The notes under the pieces are model-generated. The model had not been told where the DNA came from. It saw only the letters and a program-made list of their open reading frames with translations, and made no database searches. Of a stretch of 64,000 nt of DNA, positions 1 to 8,367 are shown one piece after another. Position 1 is the first letter of the stretch; each line of letters starts with the position of its first letter. This DNA is from an uncultured Atopobium sp. (lineage in GTDB: Bacteria > Actinomycetota > Coriobacteriia > Coriobacteriales > Atopobiaceae), in contig CALHVU010000059.1 of NCBI GenBank assembly GCA_938036925.1, forward strand, positions 41,544-105,543, written 5' to 3'. The position numbers and the translations under genes are program-made.

Positions 1-609
1 GGAGAGCATATCCTCTTCGGAAATCTCATCTGCACCAGCCTCAAGCATGGAAATAAAGGTGGAAGAACCGCCAAGCTCAAGGTCAAGATCAGAGTGATCG
101 CGCTCTTCATAGGTTGGGTTAACCAGGAACTCACCGGTATCAGCGTTGCGACCAATACGGACGCATGCAAGTGGTCCCTCAAAAGGAACGCCACCAACAG
201 CCAGAGCAGCGGATGCGCCCATGACAGAGATGGTGTCAACAGCGTTTACCTGATCAGCAACAAGAGAAGTTGCAACAATCTGAACCTCATTGCGGAAGCC
301 ATCTGGGAAGGATGGGCGCAGAGGACGGTCAATCATACGAGCAGTAAGGGTTGCCTTCTCGGATGGACGAGCCTCACGCTTGAGGTATCCACCAGGAACG
401 CGACCAACTGCGTACATTTTCTCAATAAAATCAACAGTCAGTGGGAAGAAGTCGTAATCTTTACGCTCCTTGGAAACCACTGCAGTGAGAAGTACGGTAG
501 AATCGCCGCACTTAACGATACAGGCACCTGTTGCCTGCTTTGCGAGCTCACCAGCCTCAAGGGTGTAGTGCTTACCATAGAGGTCAAATTCGTGAGTTAC
601 TTTAGTCAT
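1..609 (-). CDS. pnp: Polyribonucleotide nucleotidyltransferase (PNPase), N-terminal part
   Basis: 3'-5' phosphorolytic exoribonuclease of the RNA degradosome, which also adds 3' tails. Only the first 203 codons are in the window; the gene runs off the left edge. The ATG at 607-609 follows GAGGAAA at good distance. The readable protein begins MTKVTHEFDLYGKHYTLEAG and carries the RNase PH-domain-1 signature FFPLTVDFIEKMYAVGRVPG followed by GGYLKREARPSEKATLTARM and IDRPLRPSFPDGFRNEVQ, which is diagnostic of bacterial PNPase. It lies directly downstream of rpsO, the classical rpsO-pnp arrangement, with a hairpin between them. The S1/KH C-terminus cannot be seen. Confidence 0.96.
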   Translation of the reverse strand, partial: MTKVTHEFDLYGKHYTLEAGELAKQATGACIVKCGDSTVLLTAVVSKERKDYDFFPLTVDFIEKMYAVGRVPGGYLKREARPSEKATLTARMIDRPLRPSFPDGFRNEVQIVATSLVADQVNAVDTISVMGASAALAVGGVPFEGPLACVRIGRNADTGEFLVNPTYEERDHSDLDLELGGSSTFISMLEAGADEISEEDMLS

Positions 610-660
610 TTCTTTCCTCTTCTATCTCCGTTTGCCCCATTGCAAACGGGCCTCAAACAT

Positions 661-683
661 AAAGGGCGCCAGACGGCGCCCTA
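661..683 (-). terminator. rpsO-pnp intergenic hairpin (partial terminator)
   Basis: GGGCGCC (664-670) and GGCGCCC (675-681) form a perfect 7-bp GC-rich stem with a 4-nt loop. On the minus strand it is followed only by TTTATGTTT, so it is likely a leaky terminator or RNase-processing hairpin between rpsO and pnp, as in many bacteria. Confidence 0.6.
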
Positions 684-693
684 AAAAGCCAAC

Positions 694-972
694 TTACTGG
701 ATGTTGTCGCGGATACCCAGGGAAGCAATAAGAGTACGGTACTCTTCAATGTCGTTCGACTTGATGTAAGAAAGAAGACGACGACGCTTACCAACGAGCA
801 TCAGAAGACCACGACGAGTGTGGAAGTCCTTCTGGTGGGACTTCATGTGGTCGGTGAGCTGACGAATACGCTCAGTAAGAAGAGCAACCTGAACCTGTGC
901 GGAACCGGAGTCCTTCTCGTCCTTGCCGTACTGCTTGATGAGCTCAGCCTTACGATCCTTAGTTACTGCCAT
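694..972 (-). CDS. rpsO: 30S ribosomal protein S15
   Basis: Primary 16S rRNA-binding protein of the small-subunit platform. It has 92 residues, close to the usual 88-90. The conserved stretches [35 protein letters not shown] and [12 protein letters not shown] are unmistakable. The ATG at 970-972 has AAAGGCGG upstream. Its own leader lies at 973-1107, after recO, and may hold an autoregulatory RNA (see 1063-1100). Downstream comes a hairpin and then pnp. Confidence 0.98.
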   Translation of the reverse strand: MAVTKDRKAELIKQYGKDEKDSGSAQVQVALLTERIRQLTDHMKSHQKDFHTRRGLLMLVGKRRRLLSYIKSNDIEEYRTLIASLGIRDNIQ

Positions 973-1062
973 AATAAACCGCCTTTCGCGTTGAATACTC
1001 CTTGTACTGAGAAGGTAGCCGGCAGTGACTAGCCCCTAAGAACAAGGAAATAACCTACAAGA

Positions 1063-1100
1063 GGATACCAGTTACTGGTGAACTTTGCTAGTAACAATCC
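1063..1100 (-). promoter_or_regulatory. Candidate rpsO leader RNA with alternative hairpins
   Basis: On the minus strand GGAT and GTTAC (1100-1091) can pair with GTAAC and ATCC (1075-1063). Alternatively ACCAGT and ACTGGT (1067-1079) form a tight local hairpin that uses some of the same bases. The two folds exclude each other, as expected of a switch. S15 autoregulates through many unrelated leader RNAs in other bacteria. This assignment is inference only; no promoter was firmly placed. Confidence 0.3.
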
Positions 1101-1107
1101 ACTTCAA

Positions 1108-1857
1108 CTAGATACTCAGCAGAAATTCAAATGCCTTGAGACGCGCCTCAAGGTGTGTGGCTGCCCAAATATGCGCGCTTGTGAGCAAAAAGAGCGCAGT
1201 TTCTGGAGCAATCTCGGCAACAACAAGCTGGTCAAAGGTAAGTTTTAGAAGCGACGACAACCACGAGAGCTCAAGCGGAGTTACCTCAATAGCTCCCTCA
1301 ATCTCATGCGCACAACTTCCACACAATGCGCCACCAGCAGCTGGCGAGAAGTACGTCAGAGCTTCATCTCCACAGGCAATGCACGATTCCAACTCAGGGC
1401 GCCAGCCTTCATGTGCCAAAACCTTAAACACATAAGCAGCAACAACAAGATCTAAGTGTTTCTCGTCATCTACTTCTTCGCAGGCCCTGAGAGCCCTAGA
1501 AAGCAATGGATAGAGAAACGCGTCTTCAACGCCGTCGATACACGAAAGACGTGCGACTTCACAGATTGCCGACGCAGCTGCTACCTTAGAGAGATCTCCG
1601 CGCAGCGATGCGTGCGGCTCAAGCAAGGTTGCCTCGGACAAGATGTCAAGCGAGCGACCTTCTGCCAGCAGTACGTCTAGCTCACAAAACAGTTCAACAC
1701 GAGCAGCAAAGCGGCCGCCTGGCTTTCTAGCACCCTTGGCAACTGCACGACGTTCTTCTCCCGAATCGGAGAGCATGGTTAAGATGAGATCTTGCTCAGC
1801 GAGTTTTGTTCTATCAAGCACAATTGCTTTAAGACGCGTAGTCTTTCTACCGGGCAC
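1108..1857 (-). CDS. recO: DNA repair protein RecO
   Basis: RecO loads RecA onto SSB-coated DNA in the RecFOR pathway. It has 249 residues, normal for the family. An N-terminal OB-fold (about 1-80, starting KTTRLKAIVLDRTKLAEQDL) is followed by a helical domain with a four-cysteine zinc site, C159-x2-C162 and C179-x2-C182. The start codon is GTG (1855-1857), with GAGGA inside the 3' end of era. The era stop is only 2 nt upstream, so translation is probably coupled. It is the last gene of the mtaB-phoH-ybeY-dgkA-era-recO run. Confidence 0.95.
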   Translation of the reverse strand: MPGRKTTRLKAIVLDRTKLAEQDLILTMLSDSGEERRAVAKGARKPGGRFAARVELFCELDVLLAEGRSLDILSEATLLEPHASLRGDLSKVAAASAICEVARLSCIDGVEDAFLYPLLSRALRACEEVDDEKHLDLVVAAYVFKVLAHEGWRPELESCIACGDEALTYFSPAAGGALCGSCAHEIEGAIEVTPLELSWLSSLLKLTFDQLVVAEIAPETALFLLTSAHIWAATHLEARLKAFEFLLSI

Positions 1858-1859
1858 AA

Positions 1860-2798
1860 CTAGTCCTCAGTTGAGTAACCAAGGCGTTTAATCTCGTTGG
1901 CATCACGCCTCCAGAGAGGCTGAACGCGCACCTGCAGGTCAAGGTAAACCTTGCGACCAAACAGTTTCTCTAGATCTTTTCTAGCTTCAACGCCAACGCG
2001 TTTAATCATAGAGCCGCCCTGGCCAACTACGATGCCCTTTTGTCCTTCTCGCTCAACCAAAATGGTGGCAGAAATAGAGAGGTGTCCATCCGTTGCAACC
2101 TCGTAAGAATCGCAAACAACGGCAACGGAATGGGGAACTTCCTGACGAAGGTTCAGCAAAAGCTTCTCGCGGACAAACTCTGCTACCAGGTCTTCTGGCA
2201 ATGCGTCAGTCTCCATATCCTCTGGGAACCACATAGGACCCTCAGGAAGATGCTCTGACACAAGCGCAATAAATGCCTGGATATTGAAGTCTTCTGGAGC
2301 AGAAACAACAAGCACGTCATCAAAGTGCGCAAGAGCTTGTGCAGCCTCAAGCTGCTCTGTTACTTGCTCTGGAGTTGCAATGTCAGCCTTGGTAATAACC
2401 AGCAGCTTAAAGGCGGCATGCGCCTGCTCAACATGATTGGCAACCCATTCATCTCCACGACCAACAGGCTTAGTAGCGTCAATCAAAAAAGCAATGACAT
2501 CAGCGTCATTAAGCTCTCCGAGCGCTGCCTTGTTGAGCTCTTTTCCAAGAGCGTCTTTGGGCTTGTGGAGGCCTGGGGTATCTACAATGACCAGCTGGGA
2601 GTTCTCACCGTTTACCACTGCCCTAAAACGACGTCGTGTTGTCTGGGCAACAGGGCTTGCGATAGCCACTTTCTGGCCCATGCAAGCGTTTAACAGCGTG
2701 GACTTACCAACACTTGGACGACCAACTAAAGCAACAAAGCCGCTCCTAAAGGGAGTGGTCTCAGATGTAGTATTTTCAGAAACTGAATTGGCGGTCAT
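1860..2798 (-). CDS. era: GTPase Era
   Basis: Ras-like GTPase that binds the 3' end of 16S rRNA and checks 30S maturation. It has 312 residues. G1 is GRPSVGKS (26-33), G3 is DTPG (73-76) and G4 is TKAD (136-139). A C-terminal KH domain with GQGGSMIKRVG lies near residues 265-280. The ATG follows GGAGGACAT. It sits in the conserved order phoH-ybeY-dgkA-era-recO. YbeY and Era cooperate in 16S 3'-end processing, so the clustering is functionally sensible. Confidence 0.97.
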   Translation of the reverse strand: MTANSVSENTTSETTPFRSGFVALVGRPSVGKSTLLNACMGQKVAIASPVAQTTRRRFRAVVNGENSQLVIVDTPGLHKPKDALGKELNKAALGELNDADVIAFLIDATKPVGRGDEWVANHVEQAHAAFKLLVITKADIATPEQVTEQLEAAQALAHFDDVLVVSAPEDFNIQAFIALVSEHLPEGPMWFPEDMETDALPEDLVAEFVREKLLLNLRQEVPHSVAVVCDSYEVATDGHLSISATILVEREGQKGIVVGQGGSMIKRVGVEARKDLEKLFGRKVYLDLQVRVQPLWRRDANEIKRLGYSTED

Positions 2799-2810
2799 AT
2801 GTCCTCCAAC

Positions 2811-3188
2811 TTACCAATGAAAAATTGCACGCGAGAAAATCAAAAGTCCTATAAGGGCTGCGGTAATGCTGATGCAGCACGATGCAGCTGCTGCAATATC
2901 TTTAGCTTTACCAGCCATAGGATGAAACTCTGGAGAAACCAGATCTACCACGGTTTCTATTGCTGTATTGAGAAGTTCTGTGGTTAAAACCACACCAATA
3001 CAAGCAAGGACTAGTGCCCAGCTCACAGCGTCTAAACCAACAAACAATCCCACCACCACGGTTACTGCAGCAGCAACGGCCATACGACGCAAGTTTGCTT
3101 CCTGAGCAAATGCTTGACGAGCGCCCTGTAGTGCAAAGAGAAGGCCGCGCTTAAAGCTTGGATGTCTGCCTTTAGATCCCGGAATCAT
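2811..3188 (-). CDS. dgkA: Diacylglycerol/undecaprenol kinase, DgkA family
   Basis: Small integral-membrane lipid kinase. In Gram-positives this family usually phosphorylates undecaprenol to supply the cell-wall lipid carrier. It has 125 residues with three predicted membrane helices (about 37-51, 55-69, 101-118). The family motif ELLNTAIETVVD spans 71-82 and AKDIAAAA 95-102, which hold the catalytic and Mg-binding acidic residues. The ATG overlaps the ybeY stop (TAATG), indicating coupled translation. Substrate choice (diacylglycerol or undecaprenol) cannot be read from the sequence. Confidence 0.9.
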   Translation of the reverse strand: MIPGSKGRHPSFKRGLLFALQGARQAFAQEANLRRMAVAAAVTVVVGLFVGLDAVSWALVLACIGVVLTTELLNTAIETVVDLVSPEFHPMAGKAKDIAAAASCCISITAALIGLLIFSRAIFHW

Positions 3189-3697
3189 TACTCGTCAATC
3201 CCCTCACGGTGGCGAGTCAATACAACTGGCTCAATAGTCCTATCCGTTGAAAGCAAAGCAACAAGAGCGTCCTCACGAGCCTCCATAACCTCTGCCTCAT
3301 CATCTTCAATATGGTCATATCCAAGCAGGTGAAGCATGGCATGAACAAGCATAAGCCTAAACTCGTCCGCCTCTGTAGTGCCATATTCTTTTGCCTGGCG
3401 AGCAATAAAATGAGGAGCCAGAATAATATCGCCCAACTCACACATCTCACCAGGAGCCAAATCTGGATCATCAGGGCGCTCTACCTCAAGTGAAATAACG
3501 TCAGTGGGAGCATTTTTTTCTCGCCACTCAAGGTTTACCTGCTGAATCTCTGCATCGCTAACAATAGAAATGGAGACCGTGCAGGGGCGCTCCACGCCCT
3601 CTTCTAGGAGTACAAGATTGCAATCGGCTTCAATCTCTTCCACAGAAATTGGCGACTCGACGCCCTCTTCGATCACAATGTCGTACTCGTTAACCAC
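3188..3697 (-). CDS. ybeY: Endoribonuclease YbeY (16S rRNA maturation)
   Basis: Zinc-dependent endoribonuclease involved in 16S rRNA 3' processing and ribosome quality control. It has 169 residues. The metal-binding motif HAMLHLLGYDH gives H119, H123 and H129 (HxxxHxxxxxH), preceded by the usual LGDIILAP. The start is GTG (3695-3697) with GGGGAATAAC upstream. It is followed immediately by dgkA (1-nt overlap) and preceded by phoH 9 nt away, the standard phoH-ybeY pair. Confidence 0.96.
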   Translation of the reverse strand: MVNEYDIVIEEGVESPISVEEIEADCNLVLLEEGVERPCTVSISIVSDAEIQQVNLEWREKNAPTDVISLEVERPDDPDLAPGEMCELGDIILAPHFIARQAKEYGTTEADEFRLMLVHAMLHLLGYDHIEDDEAEVMEAREDALVALLSTDRTIEPVVLTRHREGIDE

Positions 3698-3706
3698 GTT
3701 ATTCCC

Positions 3707-4657
3707 CTAGCTTTTTTTCTCATACGCAGTGTATGCATCAACTATCTTACCAACCAACGTGTGGCGAACAATATCATTTCTATCTAAATCAACAAAAGCA
3801 ACGTCTTCAAGGTTGCCAAGCACCTGCCGAGCAACATCCAAACCACTTCTGCCCACAAGGTCTCGCTGTGTTGCATCGCCCGTAATTACAAACTTTGACG
3901 AGAAACCCAATCGAGTAAGAAACATCTTCATCTGCTCAGGAGTGGTGTTTTGAGCCTCATCCAAAATGACAAACGCGTCATTCATGGTACGACCACGCAT
4001 AAATGCAAGCGGAGCAATTTCAACAATTCCCTGTTCAATAAGGTTATTAGCATACTCCATGGAGGTCATATCAAAGAGCGCGTCATAGAGCGGCCTAATA
4101 TAGGGATCCAACTTTTCTTGAAGCGTGCCTGGAAGAAAACCAAGAGACTCTCCTGCCTCTACAACAGGTCTTACCAAAACAATTCTGCTAATTTGCTGAG
4201 AAGTTAAGGCGGCAAGTGCCATAGAAACTGCCAGATAGGTTTTACCAGTACCCGCAGGGCCAATACCAAACGTAATGGAATTGTTTGCTATTGCCTTGGT
4301 ATAAGCAATTTGACCTTGTGTTTTAGGTTGAATTGCTTTGCCCTTATGCGTCACAAAGAGTGTACGTGTTCCCGTTTGCTCTAAACTGGCATTTCTTTTT
4401 GTACTATCAAGCAGCAACTTTACGTCTTCAAGCGTGGGCTTTGAGCCTGATTCAACCATTTGAATCAGGTGAGAAAAAATGAGCGTTAACTGCTCAATTT
4501 CTTGAGAAGTTCCCGACAAAAAGATGGCTTTACCTCTGACTGAAATAAGAGCCGCACATGACGCTTCAATTTCTCTGAGCAAACTATCAGCTGGACCTGT
4601 CAGATATAAAGGATCCACTGAATCAGGAATAGTTAAGCGAATCTGTGTTGGCTCCAT
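3707..4657 (-). CDS. phoH: PhoH-like ATPase (YbeZ type)
   Basis: Predicted cytoplasmic P-loop ATPase linked with YbeY in RNA metabolism; the exact biochemical role is unsettled. It has 316 residues. An N-terminal KH-like region (about 1-70) is followed by Walker A GPAGTGKT (133-140), the conserved RPVVEAGESLGFLPGTLQEK and Walker B ILDEAQNTT (231-239). The ATG has GGGGGAAC just upstream. It lies between mtaB (11 nt upstream) and ybeY (9 nt downstream) and is probably cotranscribed with both. Confidence 0.93.
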   Translation of the reverse strand: MEPTQIRLTIPDSVDPLYLTGPADSLLREIEASCAALISVRGKAIFLSGTSQEIEQLTLIFSHLIQMVESGSKPTLEDVKLLLDSTKRNASLEQTGTRTLFVTHKGKAIQPKTQGQIAYTKAIANNSITFGIGPAGTGKTYLAVSMALAALTSQQISRIVLVRPVVEAGESLGFLPGTLQEKLDPYIRPLYDALFDMTSMEYANNLIEQGIVEIAPLAFMRGRTMNDAFVILDEAQNTTPEQMKMFLTRLGFSSKFVITGDATQRDLVGRSGLDVARQVLGNLEDVAFVDLDRNDIVRHTLVGKIVDAYTAYEKKS

Positions 4658-4668
4658 GTTCCCCCAAT

Positions 4669-5940
4669 TTATAAACGAGTAGCTTTTAGCGTTCCATTAG
4701 GTAAAACTTCATCAAAGCGCATAGCGATAAGTTCATCAAGTTCAATAGTAGGATCAACTTGGACATCAAAAAGACCGCCAGAAATTCCCCTACCAGGATA
4801 CTGTACCACCACATTATCGCAGGTACCAACTAGCTTCTTAGCAGCATCAAAACGCATAGCATTACCCAGATCACGCATTTTCTTTGCGCGCTCAGCCATC
4901 ACTTTTGGATCTACCTGATTTGGGGCAGTTGCCGCAGGCGTTCCAGGTCGCTTGGAATACCTAAATACATGCATCTTTGAAAAGCCCATCTGACGACAAA
5001 ACTCATGCGACTCATCAAATTCTTTATCAGTTTCTCCAGGAAAACCAACGATAAGGTCAGTTCCCAAAGCAATGGTTGGCAGCACCGAACGAGCTTCCTC
5101 AACGGCCTTACGATAAAGCTCTGTCCTATACACCCTGCCCATACGAGCAAGCGTAGCGTCACATCCGGACTGAAGGCAGATATGCAAGAAAGGTGCAATT
5201 CTTCCATTGGATGCAGCAATTACCTCTACCAAACGAGCATTTACATCAGGTGGCTCAAGAGACGATAGTCTCAAGCGACCAACCTCAGTTTTTTCAAGCA
5301 CATACTCGAGAAGATCGGGAAGACGTAAAATTCTTCCACCTTCATCCTCAAGTTGAGCCTTATAACTGCCAAGGTTAATACCTGTAAGAACAACCTCTTG
5401 AGCTTCTCTGCTCATAGCATCTTCTACCTGTGAAACAACTTCACGAGGATCAAGAGACCTTCCTGCACCACGAGCTTTCCACACAATACAGAAGGTGCAA
5501 CGATTGTCACAGCCGTCCTGGATTTTAATACCAGGGCGTGTGCGGCCTGTTGGAGTAGGCTTGGAGATAACAAGTCCGTCGTCGCTTACAGATTCTGGTG
5601 CAAAACCAAGCTCTTCAAGAACCCTATCTGCAACTTTGTCCTTCTCGGCTTCTACCACAACGTTAGGAGCAAGCGAGGCAAGTTCATCAGCAAAAAGACT
5701 TGCAACACAACCCGTTGCTACTACAAGAGGGGCTCCCGGCATAAGTGCTGCTTTACGCACAGCTTTTCTCGTCTTAGCTTCTGCTTCCGCGGTGACAGCA
5801 CAGGTGTTGATAACAATTGCCTGAGCTTCATCTTCTTCAACAATGCGACATCCCATGCGAAGCAGAGAATCCGCCATTAAATCAAGCTCAACGCGATTTA
5901 CCCTACATCCAAGATTTATGAGCGCAATACCATGAGCCAT
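4669..5940 (-). CDS. mtaB: tRNA t6A37 methylthiotransferase MtaB
   Basis: Radical-SAM enzyme that converts t6A37 to ms2t6A in ANN-decoding tRNAs. It has 423 residues. The N-terminal UPF0004 domain carries the auxiliary cluster cysteines C12, C47 and C78. The radical-SAM motif CDNRCTFC gives C144, C148 and C151. A C-terminal TRAM-like region follows. The short linker and the CDNRCTFCIVW form favour MtaB over MiaB or RimO. The ATG overlaps the dnaJ stop (TAATG). Confidence 0.92.
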   Translation of the reverse strand: MAHGIALINLGCRVNRVELDLMADSLLRMGCRIVEEDEAQAIVINTCAVTAEAEAKTRKAVRKAALMPGAPLVVATGCVASLFADELASLAPNVVVEAEKDKVADRVLEELGFAPESVSDDGLVISKPTPTGRTRPGIKIQDGCDNRCTFCIVWKARGAGRSLDPREVVSQVEDAMSREAQEVVLTGINLGSYKAQLEDEGGRILRLPDLLEYVLEKTEVGRLRLSSLEPPDVNARLVEVIAASNGRIAPFLHICLQSGCDATLARMGRVYRTELYRKAVEEARSVLPTIALGTDLIVGFPGETDKEFDESHEFCRQMGFSKMHVFRYSKRPGTPAATAPNQVDPKVMAERAKKMRDLGNAMRFDAAKKLVGTCDNVVVQYPGRGISGGLFDVQVDPTIELDELIAMRFDEVLPNGTLKATRL

Positions 5941-7133
5941 TAGCGCCTCTTCTTGGAAGTCTTTTTGGCGTTCTTATTTTTGTGATCTGAAGAATCTCTG
6001 CCTTCAGATTGAGTGGTGTGTGACTCATCTTGAGCATCTTGAGAACCACTTTGTTTGCGATCATCAATAATGGAGGTAAGCGTCTCTAACTGATCTTTTG
6101 TCAGTCCTGTTGAAGTCTCAATGTGAACCAGAACGTAAAGGTTCCCACGAGCCTTAGTATGCAAACGAGGCATACCTTTACCAGCGACGCTCAGTTGCTG
6201 GCCGTACTTACAGCCCGCTGGAATAGCAATCTCAATAGTTTCATCTTTGATGATACCGTCAATAGTCACGGTAGTACCAACAATTGCCTCAAGAGAATCA
6301 ACGCTCACTGAGGTAAAGAGATCGTCTCCTCTGCGCTCAAAATCTTTATGCTGGGAAACTTCAATGGTTACGATAAGGTCACCAGAGCTATCACCTCTGA
6401 CACCCGCCTCACCTTTACCGGCAATAGAAATTGACTGGCCAGAATGAACACCTGCAGGAATTTCAACGGAAACACGCTCGTGATCAGGTGTTCTTCCCTG
6501 ACCTCCACAGGTCTCGCAGGCATGCTCAACCTTCTTGCCTGTTCCTTGGCACTCTGGACAAACTGTCTGAGACTGCATTTGGCCAAAGACAGTATTTTGA
6601 ACCTGGACTACCGTGCCCGTGCCGTGACAGCGTGAGCAGTCTTCAATTTTTCCACCCTCACCAAGACCAGTGCCATTACAATCATCGCAGGTAGAAAGTC
6701 TGTTATACGAGATAGTTTTAGTAACTCCGGCTGCGGCTTCTTCCAGCGTAATGGACAGCCTGATACCCATATCACTACCACGAGTGCGCTGAGCAGCGCC
6801 TCGGCCACCATGGTTGCCACCAAAGAAGGAATCAAAGATATCTCCAAAGCCACCAAAACCACCGCCAAAGATATCTGACATATCCACATAGCCGCCGCCA
6901 AAACCAGATGGACCATTAGGATCACCATAACGGTCATAGTTGGCGCGCTTTTGCTCATCTGAAAGCACAGAATAAGCTTCGTTTACCTCTTTGAATTTTT
7001 CTTCTGCATGAGGGTCATCAGAAACATCAGGGTGCAGCTTTCTTGCAAGCTTTAAAAAAGCTCGCTTGATAGTTTTTTGATCTGCATCACGAGCAACACC
7101 TAAGAGCTCGTAGAAGTCTTTCTTCTCTGCCAC
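5940..7133 (-). CDS. dnaJ: Chaperone protein DnaJ
   Basis: Hsp40 co-chaperone that delivers substrates to DnaK and stimulates its ATPase. It has 397 residues with full type-I architecture. The J domain has HPD at 34-36 and a Gly/Phe linker spans about 74-112. Four CxxCxGxG zinc motifs start at 149, 166, 192 and 206. Both C-terminal substrate-binding domains are present, ending in a Lys/Ser-rich tail. The GTG start at 7131-7133 has GGGGAGAG upstream at a rather long spacing. No grpE, dnaK or hrcA is nearby. A second, atypical DnaJ lies directly upstream. Confidence 0.95.
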   Translation of the reverse strand: MAEKKDFYELLGVARDADQKTIKRAFLKLARKLHPDVSDDPHAEEKFKEVNEAYSVLSDEQKRANYDRYGDPNGPSGFGGGYVDMSDIFGGGFGGFGDIFDSFFGGNHGGRGAAQRTRGSDMGIRLSITLEEAAAGVTKTISYNRLSTCDDCNGTGLGEGGKIEDCSRCHGTGTVVQVQNTVFGQMQSQTVCPECQGTGKKVEHACETCGGQGRTPDHERVSVEIPAGVHSGQSISIAGKGEAGVRGDSSGDLIVTIEVSQHKDFERRGDDLFTSVSVDSLEAIVGTTVTIDGIIKDETIEIAIPAGCKYGQQLSVAGKGMPRLHTKARGNLYVLVHIETSTGLTKDQLETLTSIIDDRKQSGSQDAQDESHTTQSEGRDSSDHKNKNAKKTSKKRR

Positions 7134-7166
7134 GCTTACTAACTCTCCCCTTGTAAAACCTAAAAC

Positions 7167-8273
7167 TTAAATTCCCATATAGCCAACATGGCCCAAACCG
7201 GCCGTACAAGCATACAAAGTCATAATAATAATTGAGTAGAAGGCACCGTTGATAATTCCCGAAACAAAAGCATTTGCAAAACTTCTCCACCAGCCAGCGT
7301 TCATCTTTACGCCATCTGCAAGAACGTTTCTCACGCCAAATATCAAAAGCGGAATCAACACAATGGCAAATAGTGGCGAGCGTAAATTAAGCGCCACAAA
7401 CACAAGAAGCATTGCAGTAATACCAGTAATACGAGCTCCCGCGCGTTGACGGAACGTCAACTGCTCTGAAGGAACCTTAATATTTACGATAAAATCGCCG
7501 GTTGCAGAACCATTTGTTCCCGCATTTCCCATTCCAGGCACTCTAATCTGATCGCCATCATGTGAATTAGCTGGTACATCAACCATAATTTCACTTGCAG
7601 ATAAAACACGTCCCGAACCGCCGCAAACATCGCAGGGGTCCTGTACAACGTGTCCAGCACCATCACACTCTGGACAATCAACTCTAAACTTGCCTACTCC
7701 AAAAATGGAAGAAAGATCAATATCAATGTGGCCTGTTCCATGACAAGTAGGACAGGTAGTTGCCTCAGTCTTGTGCTGAGATCCCTTACCATCACAAGCA
7801 TCACAAGTTACAAAACGCTGGTACGTTATGCCTTTCTTAACACCATTTTTAGCGTCAGCGTCGCTCAAAGTTAAGTCGTAGACAATATCTGCGCCTGTCT
7901 GAGGCTTATATGCGCGAGAGCGCTTTTGAGATCCTGTAGTCCAGTTATTAAAGTTAATATCGCCAAACGGGAAGCCTCCCTCAAAAGGAGAACCTCCATA
8001 GGCAGATCCGCCTGGATAACCAGAGGGGCCATAACCGCCACCGTAGAAAGAGCCGCTTCTCATTGCGTCATAACGACGGCGTTTCTCGGCATCTGATAGA
8101 ACAGCATATGCCTCAGAAACCTCTTTAAAACGCTCTTCAGCATCAGGCTCTTTGTTGACGTCTGGATGAAGCTTGCGAGCTTTAGTTTGAAAAGCTTTTC
8201 TAATTTCTTCAGCTGTCGCGGACTCAGAAACACCAAGGATGGCGTAGTAGTCCTTTTCGTTCATAGCAGCCAT
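7167..8273 (-). CDS. Atypical DnaJ-like protein with C-terminal membrane segments
   Basis: J-domain protein of 368 residues. The J domain spans 7-72 (HPD at 36-38). A Gly/Tyr/Pro-rich linker spans about 74-112. Four CxxCxG zinc motifs start at C157, C174, C200 and C214. A first C-terminal domain spans about 225-268. In place of the second substrate-binding/dimerisation domain there are hydrophobic segments (about 283-298, 299-316, 333-356) typical of membrane helices. I start it at the ATG at 8271-8273, because GGAGAG lies 6 nt upstream; an ATG six codons earlier has no ribosome site. It probably presents DnaK at the membrane, which is inference. The membrane tail is unlike canonical DnaJ. 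Confidence 0.85.
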   Translation of the reverse strand: MAAMNEKDYYAILGVSESATAEEIRKAFQTKARKLHPDVNKEPDAEERFKEVSEAYAVLSDAEKRRRYDAMRSGSFYGGGYGPSGYPGGSAYGGSPFEGGFPFGDINFNNWTTGSQKRSRAYKPQTGADIVYDLTLSDADAKNGVKKGITYQRFVTCDACDGKGSQHKTEATTCPTCHGTGHIDIDLSSIFGVGKFRVDCPECDGAGHVVQDPCDVCGGSGRVLSASEIMVDVPANSHDGDQIRVPGMGNAGTNGSATGDFIVNIKVPSEQLTFRQRAGARITGITAMLLVFVALNLRSPLFAIVLIPLLIFGVRNVLADGVKMNAGWWRSFANAFVSGIINGAFYSIIIMTLYACTAGLGHVGYMGI

Positions 8274-8367
8274 GAAATCTCTCCGATTCAACCCATATCA
8301 AAATCTGCATCACGAGAACGATTGAAAGTGTACCCACTTGTTTTGAACTTAATGCAGCACAAATGCG

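Noticed and set aside
8274..8367. HrcA/CIRCE or HspR/HAIR site upstream of the DnaJ genes
   Set aside because: Neither the CIRCE inverted repeat nor CTTGAGT-type HAIR repeats are present.
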